Positions 36,776 to 45,525 of a stretch of 64,000 nucleotides of DNA are shown one piece after another; position 1 is the first letter of the stretch; each line of letters opens with the position of its first letter. The position numbers were made by a program, and so were the translations under genes. Location of the stretch: positions 806,001-870,000 of the forward strand of contig CAWHNO010000016.1 in assembly GCA_963830725.1 (NCBI GenBank), given 5' to 3'. The notes beneath the pieces were generated by a model, which was not told the origin of the DNA, searched no databases, and saw nothing but the letters and a program-made list of their open reading frames with translations. The DNA is from DASSUW01 sp963830725. GTDB lineage: Bacteria; Actinomycetota; Thermoleophilia; Solirubrobacterales; Solirubrobacteraceae.

Positions 36776-37993
36776 CTAGGGCGTGTGTCGGTCCCTGTAG
36801 CGGCGGGTGACCCGCTCGCAGCGGCGCGTGCGGACGTTGCGGTTGTAGCCGATCCTCACCGCGTCGGTGCCGCGGCCGCAGTCGATCCGCGCCACGTCCT
36901 TCGAGTACGCATAGACGAGGTCGTCGCCCGGGCCGGCGCTGACCCGGTTGTAGCCGTGGCCGACGAGCCGCACCGTGTCGGACCCGGTGCCGGCGCTGAT
37001 GAAGTTCGTCGAGATGACGCCGCCGCCCTGGAGGTAGTCGTTGCCCGGCCCGCCCTGGATCGCGCTGCGGCCGCCGCGCGACGCGCCGTACACGGTGTCG
37101 TTGCCGGGCCCGGCGTCGACGCGGTCGGTGCCGCGGCTGGTGCCGTCGGGCTTGCGGTTGGCCCAGATGATGTCGTCGCCGCCGAGGCCGATCAGCCGGT
37201 CCGGCCCGCGCGAGCCGAGCAGGTTGTCGTTGCGCTCGGTGCCGCGCGCGCGGCCGCCGCGGTCGCGCGTGAGCTTCGTCCTGCCCTTGGTCGGGTCATG
37301 CGGCGGCGGGACCTCGAGGATCGTCTCGCAGGTCGGGGCCATGATCTCGCCGCGGCGGATCGAGCGCCGGTTGGAGAAGCCGGCGCGCATGTGCTCCGGG
37401 TTGATGTGCAGCAGGTCGTTGCCGGGCCCGCAGTCGACCGTCTTGACCGCGGTGCCGTTGTTGACGTAGACCGCGTCGTCGCCGCCGCCGGCGTCGATGC
37501 GGTCGCCGCCGCTCGTGGCCCAGATCGAGTCGTTGCCGAGCCCGCCGCGGATGTCGTCGCTGCCCGAGCCGCCGTGCACGACGTCGTCGCCGGGCCCGGC
37601 GTCGATGTCGTCGCCGGCCGCGCCCCCGTCGAGCACGTCGTTGCCGTCGGCGTCGACGATGCGGTCGCCGCCGAAGCCGCCCGCGACCGTGTCGTTGCCG
37701 GGCCCGGAGTCGAGCACGTCTCCTCCCGAGCCGCCGTCGAGGAAGTCGTCGCCGCCCTGGCCGAAGACGTCGTCGCCGCCCCATTCGCCGAGCAGGCGGT
37801 CGAGGCCGGGGCCGCCGACGATGTGGTCGCCGCCGCCGTCGCCGTTGATGACGTGATTGCCGTACGGGCCGCCGATCAGGCGGTCCTTTCCGGGGGTGCC
37901 GACGAGCGTCTTCGCCACCGCCGTCGCGGGCACCAGCGCGGCCAGGCACGCTGCCAGCGCCGCCGCTCCCCGGGCGGCGTGCTTGGAGGCCAT
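36776..37993 (-). CDS. Secreted RTX-type calcium-binding repeat protein
   Basis: A 405-residue protein with a signal peptide (LAACLAALVPATAVA) followed by a first block of RTX nonapeptide repeats (about 28-180; GGDDVFGQGGDDFLDGGSGG and similar). A non-repeat linker with two cysteines follows (about 195-240), then a second looser block (about 250-385; GTERNDNLLGSRG, GPGNDTVYGAS). GGxGxDx repeats bind calcium and form a beta roll outside the cell. There is no enzymatic domain, so it is probably a structural or adhesive surface protein. It lies 10 bases upstream of the GT-C gene on the same strand. Confidence 0.85.
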   Translation of the reverse strand: MASKHAARGAAALAACLAALVPATAVAKTLVGTPGKDRLIGGPYGNHVINGDGGGDHIVGGPGLDRLLGEWGGDDVFGQGGDDFLDGGSGGDVLDSGPGNDTVAGGFGGDRIVDADGNDVLDGGAAGDDIDAGPGDDVVHGGSGSDDIRGGLGNDSIWATSGGDRIDAGGGDDAVYVNNGTAVKTVDCGPGNDLLHINPEHMRAGFSNRRSIRRGEIMAPTCETILEVPPPHDPTKGRTKLTRDRGGRARGTERNDNLLGSRGPDRLIGLGGDDIIWANRKPDGTSRGTDRVDAGPGNDTVYGASRGGRSAIQGGPGNDYLQGGGVISTNFISAGTGSDTVRLVGHGYNRVSAGPGDDLVYAYSKDVARIDCGRGTDAVRIGYNRNVRTRRCERVTRRYRDRHTP

Positions 37994-38036
37994 GCCCCCA
38001 GGCTACTGCCTGTGGCCCCGTTATCCTGCGGGCGCC

Positions 38037-39077
38037 GTGGAGCTGTCCGCCCTCCGCATCGTCGGCCTCGCCATCGGCGCGGCGCTCCTCGTCTTTGCCA
38101 CGTGGCGTCGGCGCACGCTGCGCAACGGCGACGTGCTGCTGCTTCTCGCGTCCGGGGTCGCGCTGCTGGTCGTCTCGGCCACCGATCTGCTCGACGCGGT
38201 CCTGAGCCTGTTCTCGTTCGAGCGCGGTAACGGCGGCCGGATCCTCGGTCTCGCTGTGTTCGCCGTGATCGCCCTCTTCTTGCTGACGGTGCGCTCGCTG
38301 GTGCAGAACGGCCGCATCGAGCGCAAGCTGTCGGCCGCGCTCGAGGGGATCGCGTGGGAGGAGTTCAAGACCGCCGGGCTGCCGGAGCGCTTCCGCGACC
38401 GCGTCGCGGTGGTGATCCCGGCCTACAACGAGGAGGACAGCATCGGTCAGGTCCTGCCGCGGATCCCGGCCAGCGCGTGCGGGATGGAGACGGCGATCCT
38501 CGTGGTCGACGACGGCTCGCGCGACCGCACGGGCGACATCGCGCGCGCCCACGGCGCGGCCGTGGCCCGGCACGCCACCAACCTCGGCGGCGGCGCGGCG
38601 CTGCGAACCGGCTACCGGCTGATGGTCGACTCGGAGGCCCGGATCGTCGTGACGCTCGACGCCGACGGCCAGCACCGCCCGGAGGAGATGGAGCGGCTCG
38701 TCGGCCCGGTCGCGGACGGCACCGTCGACATGGCGCACGGCTCGCGCGTGCTCGGCCACGCCGAGCCCAACCACGTGGCGCGCGAGATGGGAATCATCTT
38801 CTTCAACCGGCTCGTGTCGATGATCACCCGCACGCGGGTGTCGGACTGCTCGAACGGCTACCGCGCCGTGCGGGCGTCGGTGCTGCCGATGCTGGTCCTG
38901 CGCCAGGAGCAGTTCCATACCTCGGAGTTCATGATCGAGGCGATCAAGCGCGGCGTGCCCGCCACCGAGGTCGCCGTCACCGTCGACCGGCGGATCCACG
39001 GGCATTCGAAGAAGCCGGCCGTGCTGCGCTACGGCCTCGGCTTCACGAACGCGATCATGCGCACGTGGCTGCGCTAG
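38037..39077 (+). CDS. DUF2304-GT2 fusion glycosyltransferase
   Basis: A 346-residue protein from GTG 38037 (read as MELSALRIVGLAIGAALLVF). The first roughly 110 residues form a DUF2304-like unit of three hydrophobic helices ending in VRSLVQNGRIERKL. A GT2 domain follows: VAVVIPAYNEEDSIGQVLPR, the nucleotide site ILVVDDGSRDRTGDIA, the metal motif VVTLDADGQHRPEEMERL, and the C-terminal SNGYRAVRA and RRIHGHSKKPAVL. This is a DPM1-like enzyme with its membrane unit fused at the N-terminus; DUF2304 is often a separate gene. TATCCT about 12 bases before the GTG is a fair -10 box, so the transcript may be nearly leaderless. Confidence 0.86.
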   Translation: MELSALRIVGLAIGAALLVFATWRRRTLRNGDVLLLLASGVALLVVSATDLLDAVLSLFSFERGNGGRILGLAVFAVIALFLLTVRSLVQNGRIERKLSAALEGIAWEEFKTAGLPERFRDRVAVVIPAYNEEDSIGQVLPRIPASACGMETAILVVDDGSRDRTGDIARAHGAAVARHATNLGGGAALRTGYRLMVDSEARIVVTLDADGQHRPEEMERLVGPVADGTVDMAHGSRVLGHAEPNHVAREMGIIFFNRLVSMITRTRVSDCSNGYRAVRASVLPMLVLRQEQFHTSEFMIEAIKRGVPATEVAVTVDRRIHGHSKKPAVLRYGLGFTNAIMRTWLR

Positions 39078-41113
39078 TGCGGGCAGCCGTGGCCGGCCTC
39101 GTGGCCGGCCTGATGCTCTGCCTTGCCGCGCCGGCGCACGCGTGGGACGAGGCGGGCTATTGGGCGTTCGCCGACAAGCTCGCCCAGCGGCTGGACGAGT
39201 CGTGGAAGCCGGAGCTCGAGCGCTACCGGCCCGGCTCGCCGTCGGTCGACACGATGACCAACGCGAACCTGCTGCTGCTGCACTCGGCCGCGGCGCTGCG
39301 GGGGCACGAGGGCCCGGCGCGGCAGGACGCGCGCGCCCGCAGCATCGTTGCGCAGCTGATGGGGACGCCGCCGTGGGTCGAGGCGATCGGGTACCCGCCG
39401 CCGCAGGGCCATCCGCACGTGCCGGGCTGGCTCTCCTCGATGACCAACCCGACCACGGCGATGCACCTGGTGGTCGACGGCGAGGTCACCGACGCGCTGT
39501 CGATCGCCTACCGCGCGCGCGACGTGCTCGGGCTCGATCCGGTCGTCCAGGAGCTGATGCGCGACCGCCTGCGCCGGGTCGCAGACGGGCCGTACTGGCG
39601 CTACCCGACGCTGCGGCTTAACCAGATCAACTGGTACGCCGAGGTCTACAACGCGGCCGCCGAGGCGACCGGCGACCCGATCTGGCTGCACCGCGACCTG
39701 CGCGGCCAGCTGGCGGCGTTCGTGCAGAGCATCCGCGAGCCGGCGAAGGGCACGGCGGGCTCGCTCGGGCCGGGCATGCAGTTCCACTACCTGCCGCAGG
39801 GGTCGCCGCGGTCCTCGCTCAACATCGACTCGGCCGAGTACGCGAACATCGTCGCGTCGGTCGTGCGCTTCTACGACGCCGCGATAGCGCGCGGCATGCG
39901 GCCGCTGCCGCCCGCCGACGAGGAGCTGCTGCGGCGCTGGATGCGGCGCGTGCTGGCCGGCTACTGGACGCACACCGGCTACCTGAGCTGGGACACCGGG
40001 TTCAGCTTCGGCCGCTGGCACCAGATGAAGAAGCTGGCGCTCGCCCAGCAGGCACTGATCGCGATCGCGATCGGTGGCCGGCTGACACCGTCCGCCGCCG
40101 AGGCGAGCTGGGCCAAGCACCTGCTCGAGTCGAGCTTCGAGCTCTACGAGCGCAGGCTGCCCGAGGGCGCGGGCGTCGCCCCAGGCCTGTTCCACGACCT
40201 CAAGGTCAAGCCGCAGTCGAGCAAGCAGGCGATCTTCGCGGCGTCGCGGGTCGCCGCCAACGCGGCGCGCGCCGTGGTCGCCGGGCTGCCGTCGCGGCCG
40301 GGCGCGGAGCCGCCCGCGCTGTACGCGTTCGATCCGGCCGTCGGCCGCCTGACGGTCACCACGCCGCACTACAACACCGCGATCACGGCGGTGACCAACG
40401 GCGCGTATCCGTACGGCGGCATCGACCTCGCGCGGCTCTACGACGACCGCCAGGAGGTCGCGGCGTCGATGGGCGCATGGTCGCCCTCGAGCTTCGGCAT
40501 CGTTGCGCGCGACCGGCTCGGCCGCACGCGGCTCGTGACGGCTCGACCGGCGAGCTCGCGTGACCGCCGCCCGCCGCTGCGGCTCCTGAGCGCGCCGGTC
40601 GGCGTCGGCAGCGCCGGGTCGCCGCTGCGACCGTTCGCCGGGCCGTTCGACACGCTGCGGGTGACCGGCAGCAAGCGCGAGGGCGACGTCGAGGCACGGT
40701 CGACCTACAGCTTCCGCCGCCGCTCGATCCTCGGCCTGTGGACGGTGCGGGCGACGAGCAAGCGGCGGCGCAGCGCCGAGGCCACGTTCCCCAGCACGGG
40801 CGGCGAGCGGGCGGCCGTCTGGGCGCTGCTGCGCGACGGCCAGGCGCTGCCGCTGACCGCGCGCCGGCCGGTGCAGGGCGTCGCGGCGTTCTGGGTCCAA
40901 AGCGAGCGCGCGGGCTACGTCGTGCAGCCGCTCGACCGCGTCAAGGGCGCGACGGCGAGCATCGTGCTGCCGAGGCGCCAACCCTCGGCCCCGGACCCCG
41001 GCCCGACGCTCACGATCCGGTTGACGGGGCGGCTGCGCAAGCGGCCGGTGCGGTTCTCGGCCCGTCTGGTGCCGGCGCGCAACCTGGACGCCGCGCAAGC
41101 GATCGTGCGGTAG
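39077..41113 (+). CDS. Large secreted protein of unknown function, helical N-terminal part
   Basis: A 678-residue protein whose GTG overlaps the last base of the upstream stop. Signal peptide VAGLVAGLMLCLAAPAHA is followed by WDEAGYWAFADKLAQRL. The next roughly 450 residues are helical and Trp/Tyr/Arg-rich (WLSSMTNPTTAMHLVVDGEV, NWYAEVYNAAAEATGDPIWL, WTHTGYLSWDTGFSFGRWHQ), with an alpha/alpha-barrel flavour like polysaccharide lyases or heparinase-type enzymes. The last roughly 150 residues are strand-rich. I cannot assign a catalytic family. It directly follows the GT2 gene and is probably translated with it, so a role on the extracellular glycan is plausible. Confidence 0.72.
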   Translation: MRAAVAGLVAGLMLCLAAPAHAWDEAGYWAFADKLAQRLDESWKPELERYRPGSPSVDTMTNANLLLLHSAAALRGHEGPARQDARARSIVAQLMGTPPWVEAIGYPPPQGHPHVPGWLSSMTNPTTAMHLVVDGEVTDALSIAYRARDVLGLDPVVQELMRDRLRRVADGPYWRYPTLRLNQINWYAEVYNAAAEATGDPIWLHRDLRGQLAAFVQSIREPAKGTAGSLGPGMQFHYLPQGSPRSSLNIDSAEYANIVASVVRFYDAAIARGMRPLPPADEELLRRWMRRVLAGYWTHTGYLSWDTGFSFGRWHQMKKLALAQQALIAIAIGGRLTPSAAEASWAKHLLESSFELYERRLPEGAGVAPGLFHDLKVKPQSSKQAIFAASRVAANAARAVVAGLPSRPGAEPPALYAFDPAVGRLTVTTPHYNTAITAVTNGAYPYGGIDLARLYDDRQEVAASMGAWSPSSFGIVARDRLGRTRLVTARPASSRDRRPPLRLLSAPVGVGSAGSPLRPFAGPFDTLRVTGSKREGDVEARSTYSFRRRSILGLWTVRATSKRRRSAEATFPSTGGERAAVWALLRDGQALPLTARRPVQGVAAFWVQSERAGYVVQPLDRVKGATASIVLPRRQPSAPDPGPTLTIRLTGRLRKRPVRFSARLVPARNLDAAQAIVR

Positions 41114-41120
41114 CGCGGGC

Positions 41121-41266
41121 GAACGTCAACTGCTGGCATTTAAGGGAGCGGGATCGAGGCCTCGGCGGGCCGAGTGATGAGTTAGCCGCACTATGGACGG
41201 CTAAGTCGACACTCGGCAGGCCGCGCGGTCGATCCCCGCTTCCTTACCCAGCCGCAGTTCGTCAGC
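41121..41266. repeat. Palindromic repeat element, copy B
   Basis: The most complete copy. The left end GAACGTCAACTGC (41121-41133) is mirrored by GCAGTTCGTCAGC (41254-41266). TAAGGGAGCGGGATCGA (41141-41157) pairs with TCGATCCCCGCTTCCTTA (41230-41247) over 17 bp with one wobble and one bulge. CCGAGTG (41170-41176) pairs with CACTCGG (41210-41216). The inner hairpin is TTAGCCG (41182-41188) / CGGCTAA (41198-41204). It fills the whole gap between the secreted-protein stop (41113) and the convergent cysC stop (41262). Confidence 0.85.
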
Positions 41267-41864
41267 GCGGCAGCGCGGCCCAGACCCGGTCGACCGCCTC
41301 GTCCAGCGACTCGCCGCCGCCAACCACCACATCCGCGGCGTCGGGCGGCTCGTACGGATCGTCGACCCCCGTCAGGTGCGTCAGCTCCCCGGCGCGGGCT
41401 CGCGCGTACAGGCCCTTCGGATCGCGCCGCTCGCACTCCTCCAGCGACGTCGCGACGTGGACCTCGACGAACGCCAGCCCCTGCCGCTCGTGGACCGCGC
41501 GCGCGGCCGCGCGGTCGGCTCGGTACGGGGACACCAGGGCGACCAGCACGAGCACGCCGGCGTCGGCCAGCAGCGCCGCCACCTCGGCCGTCCGGCGCAC
41601 GTTCTCGGCGCGGTCCTCCGCGGAGAACCCGAGGTCGCCGTTGAGGCCGTGGCGCAGGTTGTCGCCATCGAGCACGTAGGCGCTCCGGCCCTGCCCCAGG
41701 GCGCGGGCCTCGATCGCGGCCGCCACGGTCGACTTGCCGGACGCCGGCAGGCCGGTCATCCAGACCGTCGCCCCCGCGTGCCCGAGTGCCGCCCAGCGCT
41801 GCTGGCGGTCGAGCTCGCGGCGCTGCCAGACGACGTTCGACGACCGCGGCGGGTCAGCGCCCAT
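41262..41864 (-). CDS. cysC: Adenylylsulfate kinase
   Basis: A 200-residue enzyme that phosphorylates APS to PAPS. Walker A is TVWMTGLPASGKSTVAAAIE. VLDGDNLRHGLNGDLGFSAE is the APS-binding region, and VALVSPYRADRAAAR and DPKGLYARARAGELTHLTG are typical of CysC. It is the last gene of the cys operon and overlaps cysN by 11 bases. Because CysH here looks like the APS-reductase type, PAPS may serve sulfation (for example of glycans) rather than reduction. Confidence 0.94.
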   Translation of the reverse strand: MGADPPRSSNVVWQRRELDRQQRWAALGHAGATVWMTGLPASGKSTVAAAIEARALGQGRSAYVLDGDNLRHGLNGDLGFSAEDRAENVRRTAEVAALLADAGVLVLVALVSPYRADRAAARAVHERQGLAFVEVHVATSLEECERRDPKGLYARARAGELTHLTGVDDPYEPPDAADVVVGGGESLDEAVDRVWAALPR

Positions 41865-43095
41865 CGGCGATCATCCCCGCGCCCACCGTGTCGTTCGTCG
41901 CTGAGTCGATGAGGATGAAGGCGCCGGTGGTGCGGTTTTCGGAGTACGGGTCGAACACGAGCTCGGAGGCGCAGCGCAGCGTGACGCGGGCGATGTCGTT
42001 GAGGCCGAGCGTGTCGGCGCCGGGGTGCGCGGTGAGCGTCGCCACGTCGAGCGTCTCGTGCACGATCTCCAGCCGCGCGCGCTCGCTGCGCGTCGTGTGC
42101 TTGAGCACGTAGCGCCCGCCCAGGCGCGCGGGCGACTCGCCCAGCCAGCACAAGGTCGCCTCGACGTCGCGCGAGGCGCCCGGGCGCTCGTCGGGCGCGC
42201 TGACCAGCGCGCCGCGGCCGGCGTCGAGCTCGTCCTCGAGCGTCAGCGCGACCGACAGCGGGGCGCTCGCGCGCTCGAGCGGACCGTCGGGGCCCTCGAC
42301 GCTCTCCACGCGCGTCGTGTGCCCGCCCGGCAGCACCACCACCTCGTCGCCCGGGCGGACCGTCCCGCCGGCCAGCTGGCCCGCGTAGGCGCGCTGCTCG
42401 CCCGCGCGGATCACGTACTGCACCGGCAAGCGCAGCGGCCCGTCCGCCAGGCCGGCCGCCACCGGCGCCGACTCCAGGAACTGCAGCAGCGTCGGCCCGC
42501 GGTACCAGTCCATCGCCTGCGAGCGCTCGACCACGTTGTCGCCCTCCAGCGCGGAGATCGGGATGCAGGTGATCTCCTCGACCTCGAGCCGCGCGGCCCA
42601 CGCGCGAAAGTCGGCGCAGATCGCGCGGAAGCCGTCGGCGTCGTAGTCCACGAGATCCATCTTGTTGACCGCCAGCACGATCCGCCCGATGCCCAGCAGG
42701 CCCGCGATCGCCGCGTGGCGGCGGCTCTGGGTCAGCAGCCCCTCACGGGCGTCGACCAGCACGACCGCGACGTCGGCGGTCGACGCGCCGGTGACCATGT
42801 TGCGCGTGTACTGCGCATGGCCGGGCGTGTCGGCGATGATGAAGCGCCGCCGCGGAGTCGAGAAGTGCCGATAGGCGACGTCGATCGTGATCCCCTGCTC
42901 GCGCTCGGCCCGCAGCCCGTCGGTCAGCCGCGCCAGATCGAGCTCGGCCTCGGCGACCTGGTCGGCCATCAGCGCCTTCGCGTCGTACAGCAGCCGTCCG
43001 ATCAGCGTCGACTTGCCGTCATCCACCGAGCCCGCCGTGGCAAAGCGCAGCAGCTGCGGGGCGCGCACGGCGGCCGTGGTAGCGACCGTCGTCAT
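41854..43095 (-). CDS. cysN: Sulfate adenylyltransferase, GTPase subunit
   Basis: A 413-residue protein from ATG 43095, which shares one base with the cysD stop (TGATG). It is the EF-Tu-like GTPase partner of CysD in ATP sulfurylase. GTP-binding motifs: TAGSVDDGKSTLIGRLLYD (G1), FIIADTPGHAQYTRNM (G3), VNKMDLVDYD (G4). The switch region EREQGITIDVAYRHF is also typical. Domains II and III follow (about 215-413). There is no fused kinase domain; cysC is separate. Confidence 0.94.
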   Translation of the reverse strand: MTTVATTAAVRAPQLLRFATAGSVDDGKSTLIGRLLYDAKALMADQVAEAELDLARLTDGLRAEREQGITIDVAYRHFSTPRRRFIIADTPGHAQYTRNMVTGASTADVAVVLVDAREGLLTQSRRHAAIAGLLGIGRIVLAVNKMDLVDYDADGFRAICADFRAWAARLEVEEITCIPISALEGDNVVERSQAMDWYRGPTLLQFLESAPVAAGLADGPLRLPVQYVIRAGEQRAYAGQLAGGTVRPGDEVVVLPGGHTTRVESVEGPDGPLERASAPLSVALTLEDELDAGRGALVSAPDERPGASRDVEATLCWLGESPARLGGRYVLKHTTRSERARLEIVHETLDVATLTAHPGADTLGLNDIARVTLRCASELVFDPYSENRTTGAFILIDSATNDTVGAGMIADGR

Positions 43096-43979
43096 CAGAA
43101 ATAGCCCTCCCGCTTGCGGTCCTCCATCGCGGCCTCCGACGTGCGGTCGTCGGCGCGGGTCTCGCCGCGCTCGGTGATCCGCGTCGCCGCGATCTCGGCG
43201 ATCACCTCGTCCAGCGTCGCCGCCTCGGAGCGGACCGCGCCCGTGCACGTCATGTCGCCCACCGTGCGATAGCGGACCGAGGCCGTGAACGCCTCCTCGC
43301 CGTCGCCCAGCGGCAGGAACTCCGACACCGCGTACAGCATCCCGTCGCGCGCGAACACCTCGCGCTCGTGGGCGAAGTAGATCGACGGGATCTCCAGCCC
43401 CTCGCTGCGGACGTACTCCCAGACGTCGAGCTCGGTCCAGTTCGAGAGCGGGAACACGCGCACGTGCTCGCCACGGCGCACGCGGCCGTTGTAGAGGCTC
43501 CACAGCTCGGGCCGCTGCCGGCGCGGGTCCCACTGCCCGAAGTCGTCGCGGAAGGAGAAGATCCGCTCCTTCGCACGCGCGCGCTCCTCGTCGCGGCGCG
43601 CACCCCCGAAGGCGGCGTCGAACCCGTGCTGCTCGATCGCGTCGAGCAGCGTCGTCGTCTGCAGCCGATTGCGCGAGGGCTCGTCGACCACGCGGCCGCG
43701 GTCGATCGACTCCTGCACCGACGCCACCAGCACGTCGGGCACGCGCCGGTCGCGGAACTCGATCGCCTCGGGGAAGTTGTGGCCCGTGTCGACGTGCATG
43801 ACCGGGAACGGGACCTCGCCGGGCCGGAACGCCTTCTCGGCGAGCCGCAGCAGCACGATCGAGTCCTTGCCGCCGGAGAACAGCAGCACCGGCCGCTCGA
43901 GCTCGGCCGCCACCTCGCGGATGACGTGGATCGCCTCCGCCTCGAGCACCTGCAGATGGGTGGCGGTCGCCGCGCTCAC
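43095..43979 (-). CDS. cysD: Sulfate adenylyltransferase, small subunit
   Basis: A 294-residue PP-loop enzyme from GTG 43979, inside the stop of the exporter gene. It makes APS from sulfate and ATP together with CysN. Motifs: PP-loop LLFSGGKDSIVLLRLAEKA, then FPVMHVDTGHNFPEAIEFRD, AFGGARRDEERARAKERIFS and the C-terminal typical MEDRKREGYF. Length is normal. Confidence 0.95.
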   Translation of the reverse strand: MSAATATHLQVLEAEAIHVIREVAAELERPVLLFSGGKDSIVLLRLAEKAFRPGEVPFPVMHVDTGHNFPEAIEFRDRRVPDVLVASVQESIDRGRVVDEPSRNRLQTTTLLDAIEQHGFDAAFGGARRDEERARAKERIFSFRDDFGQWDPRRQRPELWSLYNGRVRRGEHVRVFPLSNWTELDVWEYVRSEGLEIPSIYFAHEREVFARDGMLYAVSEFLPLGDGEEAFTASVRYRTVGDMTCTGAVRSEAATLDEVIAEIAATRITERGETRADDRTSEAAMEDRKREGYF

Positions 43980-44860
43980 GGCGCCGCCTCCACCAGCGAG
44001 CGCCGGCGCAGCACGATGAACACCACGACGGCGAGCGCGATCGGGAAGCCGGCCAGGACGAACGCCGGCAGCTCCAGCCCCGCCTTGCTGAGCAGGCCGA
44101 GTCCGGACGCCAACAGCACGACGCCGAGCGCGCCGCGCAGTAGGTCCTGCGGCATCCGCGTGGCGATGTGGGTGCCGAGCCATACCCCCGGGATCGAGCC
44201 CAGCAGCAGCGTGCCCGCGAGCCCGAAGTCGACGTTGCCGGAGGCGAGGTGGGCGAGCGCCGCCACCCACAGCAGGACGGCCGCGTGGGCGACGTCGGTG
44301 CCCACCACGCGATGCGGGCTGAGGCGGAAGCCGAGGATCAGGCCGATGGCGATCAGCGTGCCCGAGCCGGCGGACGTGATCCCGAGCACGAAGCCGACCG
44401 AGGCGCCCAGCGCGACCGCCGCGATCTTGTGCCGCGTCTGCATCCGGAACGAGCCGCGCTCGCGCGCCGCCATGTCGGCCAGCGCCAGCGCCCGCAGCAG
44501 CACCAGCGCGCCGGTGAGCAGCAGCGTGCCGCCGATGGCCAGCAGCATGAACGTGTCGAAGTCATCGCCCGCGGAGTCGCGCAACCGGTCCAGCAGCCAG
44601 ACGCCGGCCAGCGCGGCCGGGCACGAGCCGACCGCGAGCCAGAAGGCCATCCGCGGAAACACCGTGCCCTTGGTGAAGTGCCGCCAGCCGCCGACCGTCT
44701 TCGTGATCGCCGCGTAGGCGAGGTCGGTGCCGACGGCGATCACCGGCTTGACGCCGACCACGAGGATCAGCAGCGGCGTCATCAGCGAGCCGCCGCCCAT
44801 GCCGGTGACGCCGACCAGCACGCCCACGCCGAGGCCGAAGAGGATGACCTCCGGATCCAT
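43976..44860 (-). CDS. TauE/SafE-family sulfite exporter
   Basis: A 294-residue membrane protein from ATG 44860, sharing one base with the cysH stop. It has about eight helices in two homologous halves. The repeat signature is GVTGMGGGSLMTPLLILVV in the first half and GITSAGSGTLIAIGLILGF in the second. Members move sulfite, sulfonates or related anions. Inside a sulfate-assimilation operon it most likely handles sulfite or sulfate; import of sulfate by this family has also been proposed when no other transporter is present. Confidence 0.9.
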   Translation of the reverse strand: MDPEVILFGLGVGVLVGVTGMGGGSLMTPLLILVVGVKPVIAVGTDLAYAAITKTVGGWRHFTKGTVFPRMAFWLAVGSCPAALAGVWLLDRLRDSAGDDFDTFMLLAIGGTLLLTGALVLLRALALADMAARERGSFRMQTRHKIAAVALGASVGFVLGITSAGSGTLIAIGLILGFRLSPHRVVGTDVAHAAVLLWVAALAHLASGNVDFGLAGTLLLGSIPGVWLGTHIATRMPQDLLRGALGVVLLASGLGLLSKAGLELPAFVLAGFPIALAVVVFIVLRRRSLVEAAP

Positions 44861-45501
44861 CAGGACGCCGGCAGGTGCAGGCCGCACTCGATCTTGTCGG
44901 TGCCGGCCCAGCGGCCGTCGCGGCCGCCGCCCGGCGAGGTGCAGTGCGTGCAGCCGATCGAGGCATAGCCGCGGTCGTGCAACGGGTTGTAGGGGACGTC
45001 GTTGGCGGCGATGTAGCGCCAGACGTCCGGCTCGCTCCAGTCGGCCAGCGGCGCGCACTTGAGCTTGCCGGGATGGCCCGCGTCGGGGCCGAGCTTGGGC
45101 GTGCCGGCGCGGGCCGGCGACTGGTCGCGCCGCAGCCCGGTGATCCACGCGTCGACCTCGCTCAGCGCGCGCTCGAGCGGCTCGACCTTGCGCATCCCGC
45201 AGCAGGCGTCGGGATCGCGCTGCCACAGCCCGTCGATCCACTCGCCGCGGTAGACGTCGATCTCGACGCCGTAGCGCTGCTCGATCCGCCGCCACGTCTC
45301 GTACGTCTCCGGGAACAGCACGCCGGTGTCGAGCGTGAAGACGCGCGCCCTCGGCTCGATCGCGAACAGCATGTCGAGGATCACCGACGCCTCCTTCTGG
45401 AACGAGCAGGCGACGTACAGGCGCGGGTGGTACTCGTCCACGACGTGGGCGAGCACCTCCTGCGCGCTCAGCGACTCGAGGTCCGTTGAAGCGGCACGCA
45501 T
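44860..45501 (-). CDS. cysH: Phosphoadenylyl/adenylyl-sulfate reductase
   Basis: A 213-residue enzyme from ATG 45501. It reduces activated sulfate to sulfite. The PP-loop-like ACSFQKEASVILDMLFAIEP is present, and the cysteine pattern DACCGMRK (adjacent cysteine pair) plus GCTHC in the C-terminal half is that of the iron-sulfur type that prefers APS. The final cysteine in KIECGLH is the likely nucleophile. As the first gene of cysH-tauE-cysD-cysN-cysC it heads a compact operon with one- to 11-base overlaps. Confidence 0.94.
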   Translation of the reverse strand: MRAASTDLESLSAQEVLAHVVDEYHPRLYVACSFQKEASVILDMLFAIEPRARVFTLDTGVLFPETYETWRRIEQRYGVEIDVYRGEWIDGLWQRDPDACCGMRKVEPLERALSEVDAWITGLRRDQSPARAGTPKLGPDAGHPGKLKCAPLADWSEPDVWRYIAANDVPYNPLHDRGYASIGCTHCTSPGGGRDGRWAGTDKIECGLHLPAS

Positions 45502-45525
45502 CAGCGAGCCGCACAGATTAGCCGC

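Noticed and set aside
36776..37993. CRISPR-like regular repeats
   Set aside because: The periodicity comes from in-frame RTX nonapeptide codons in a protein with a signal peptide; there are no spacers of uniform length.
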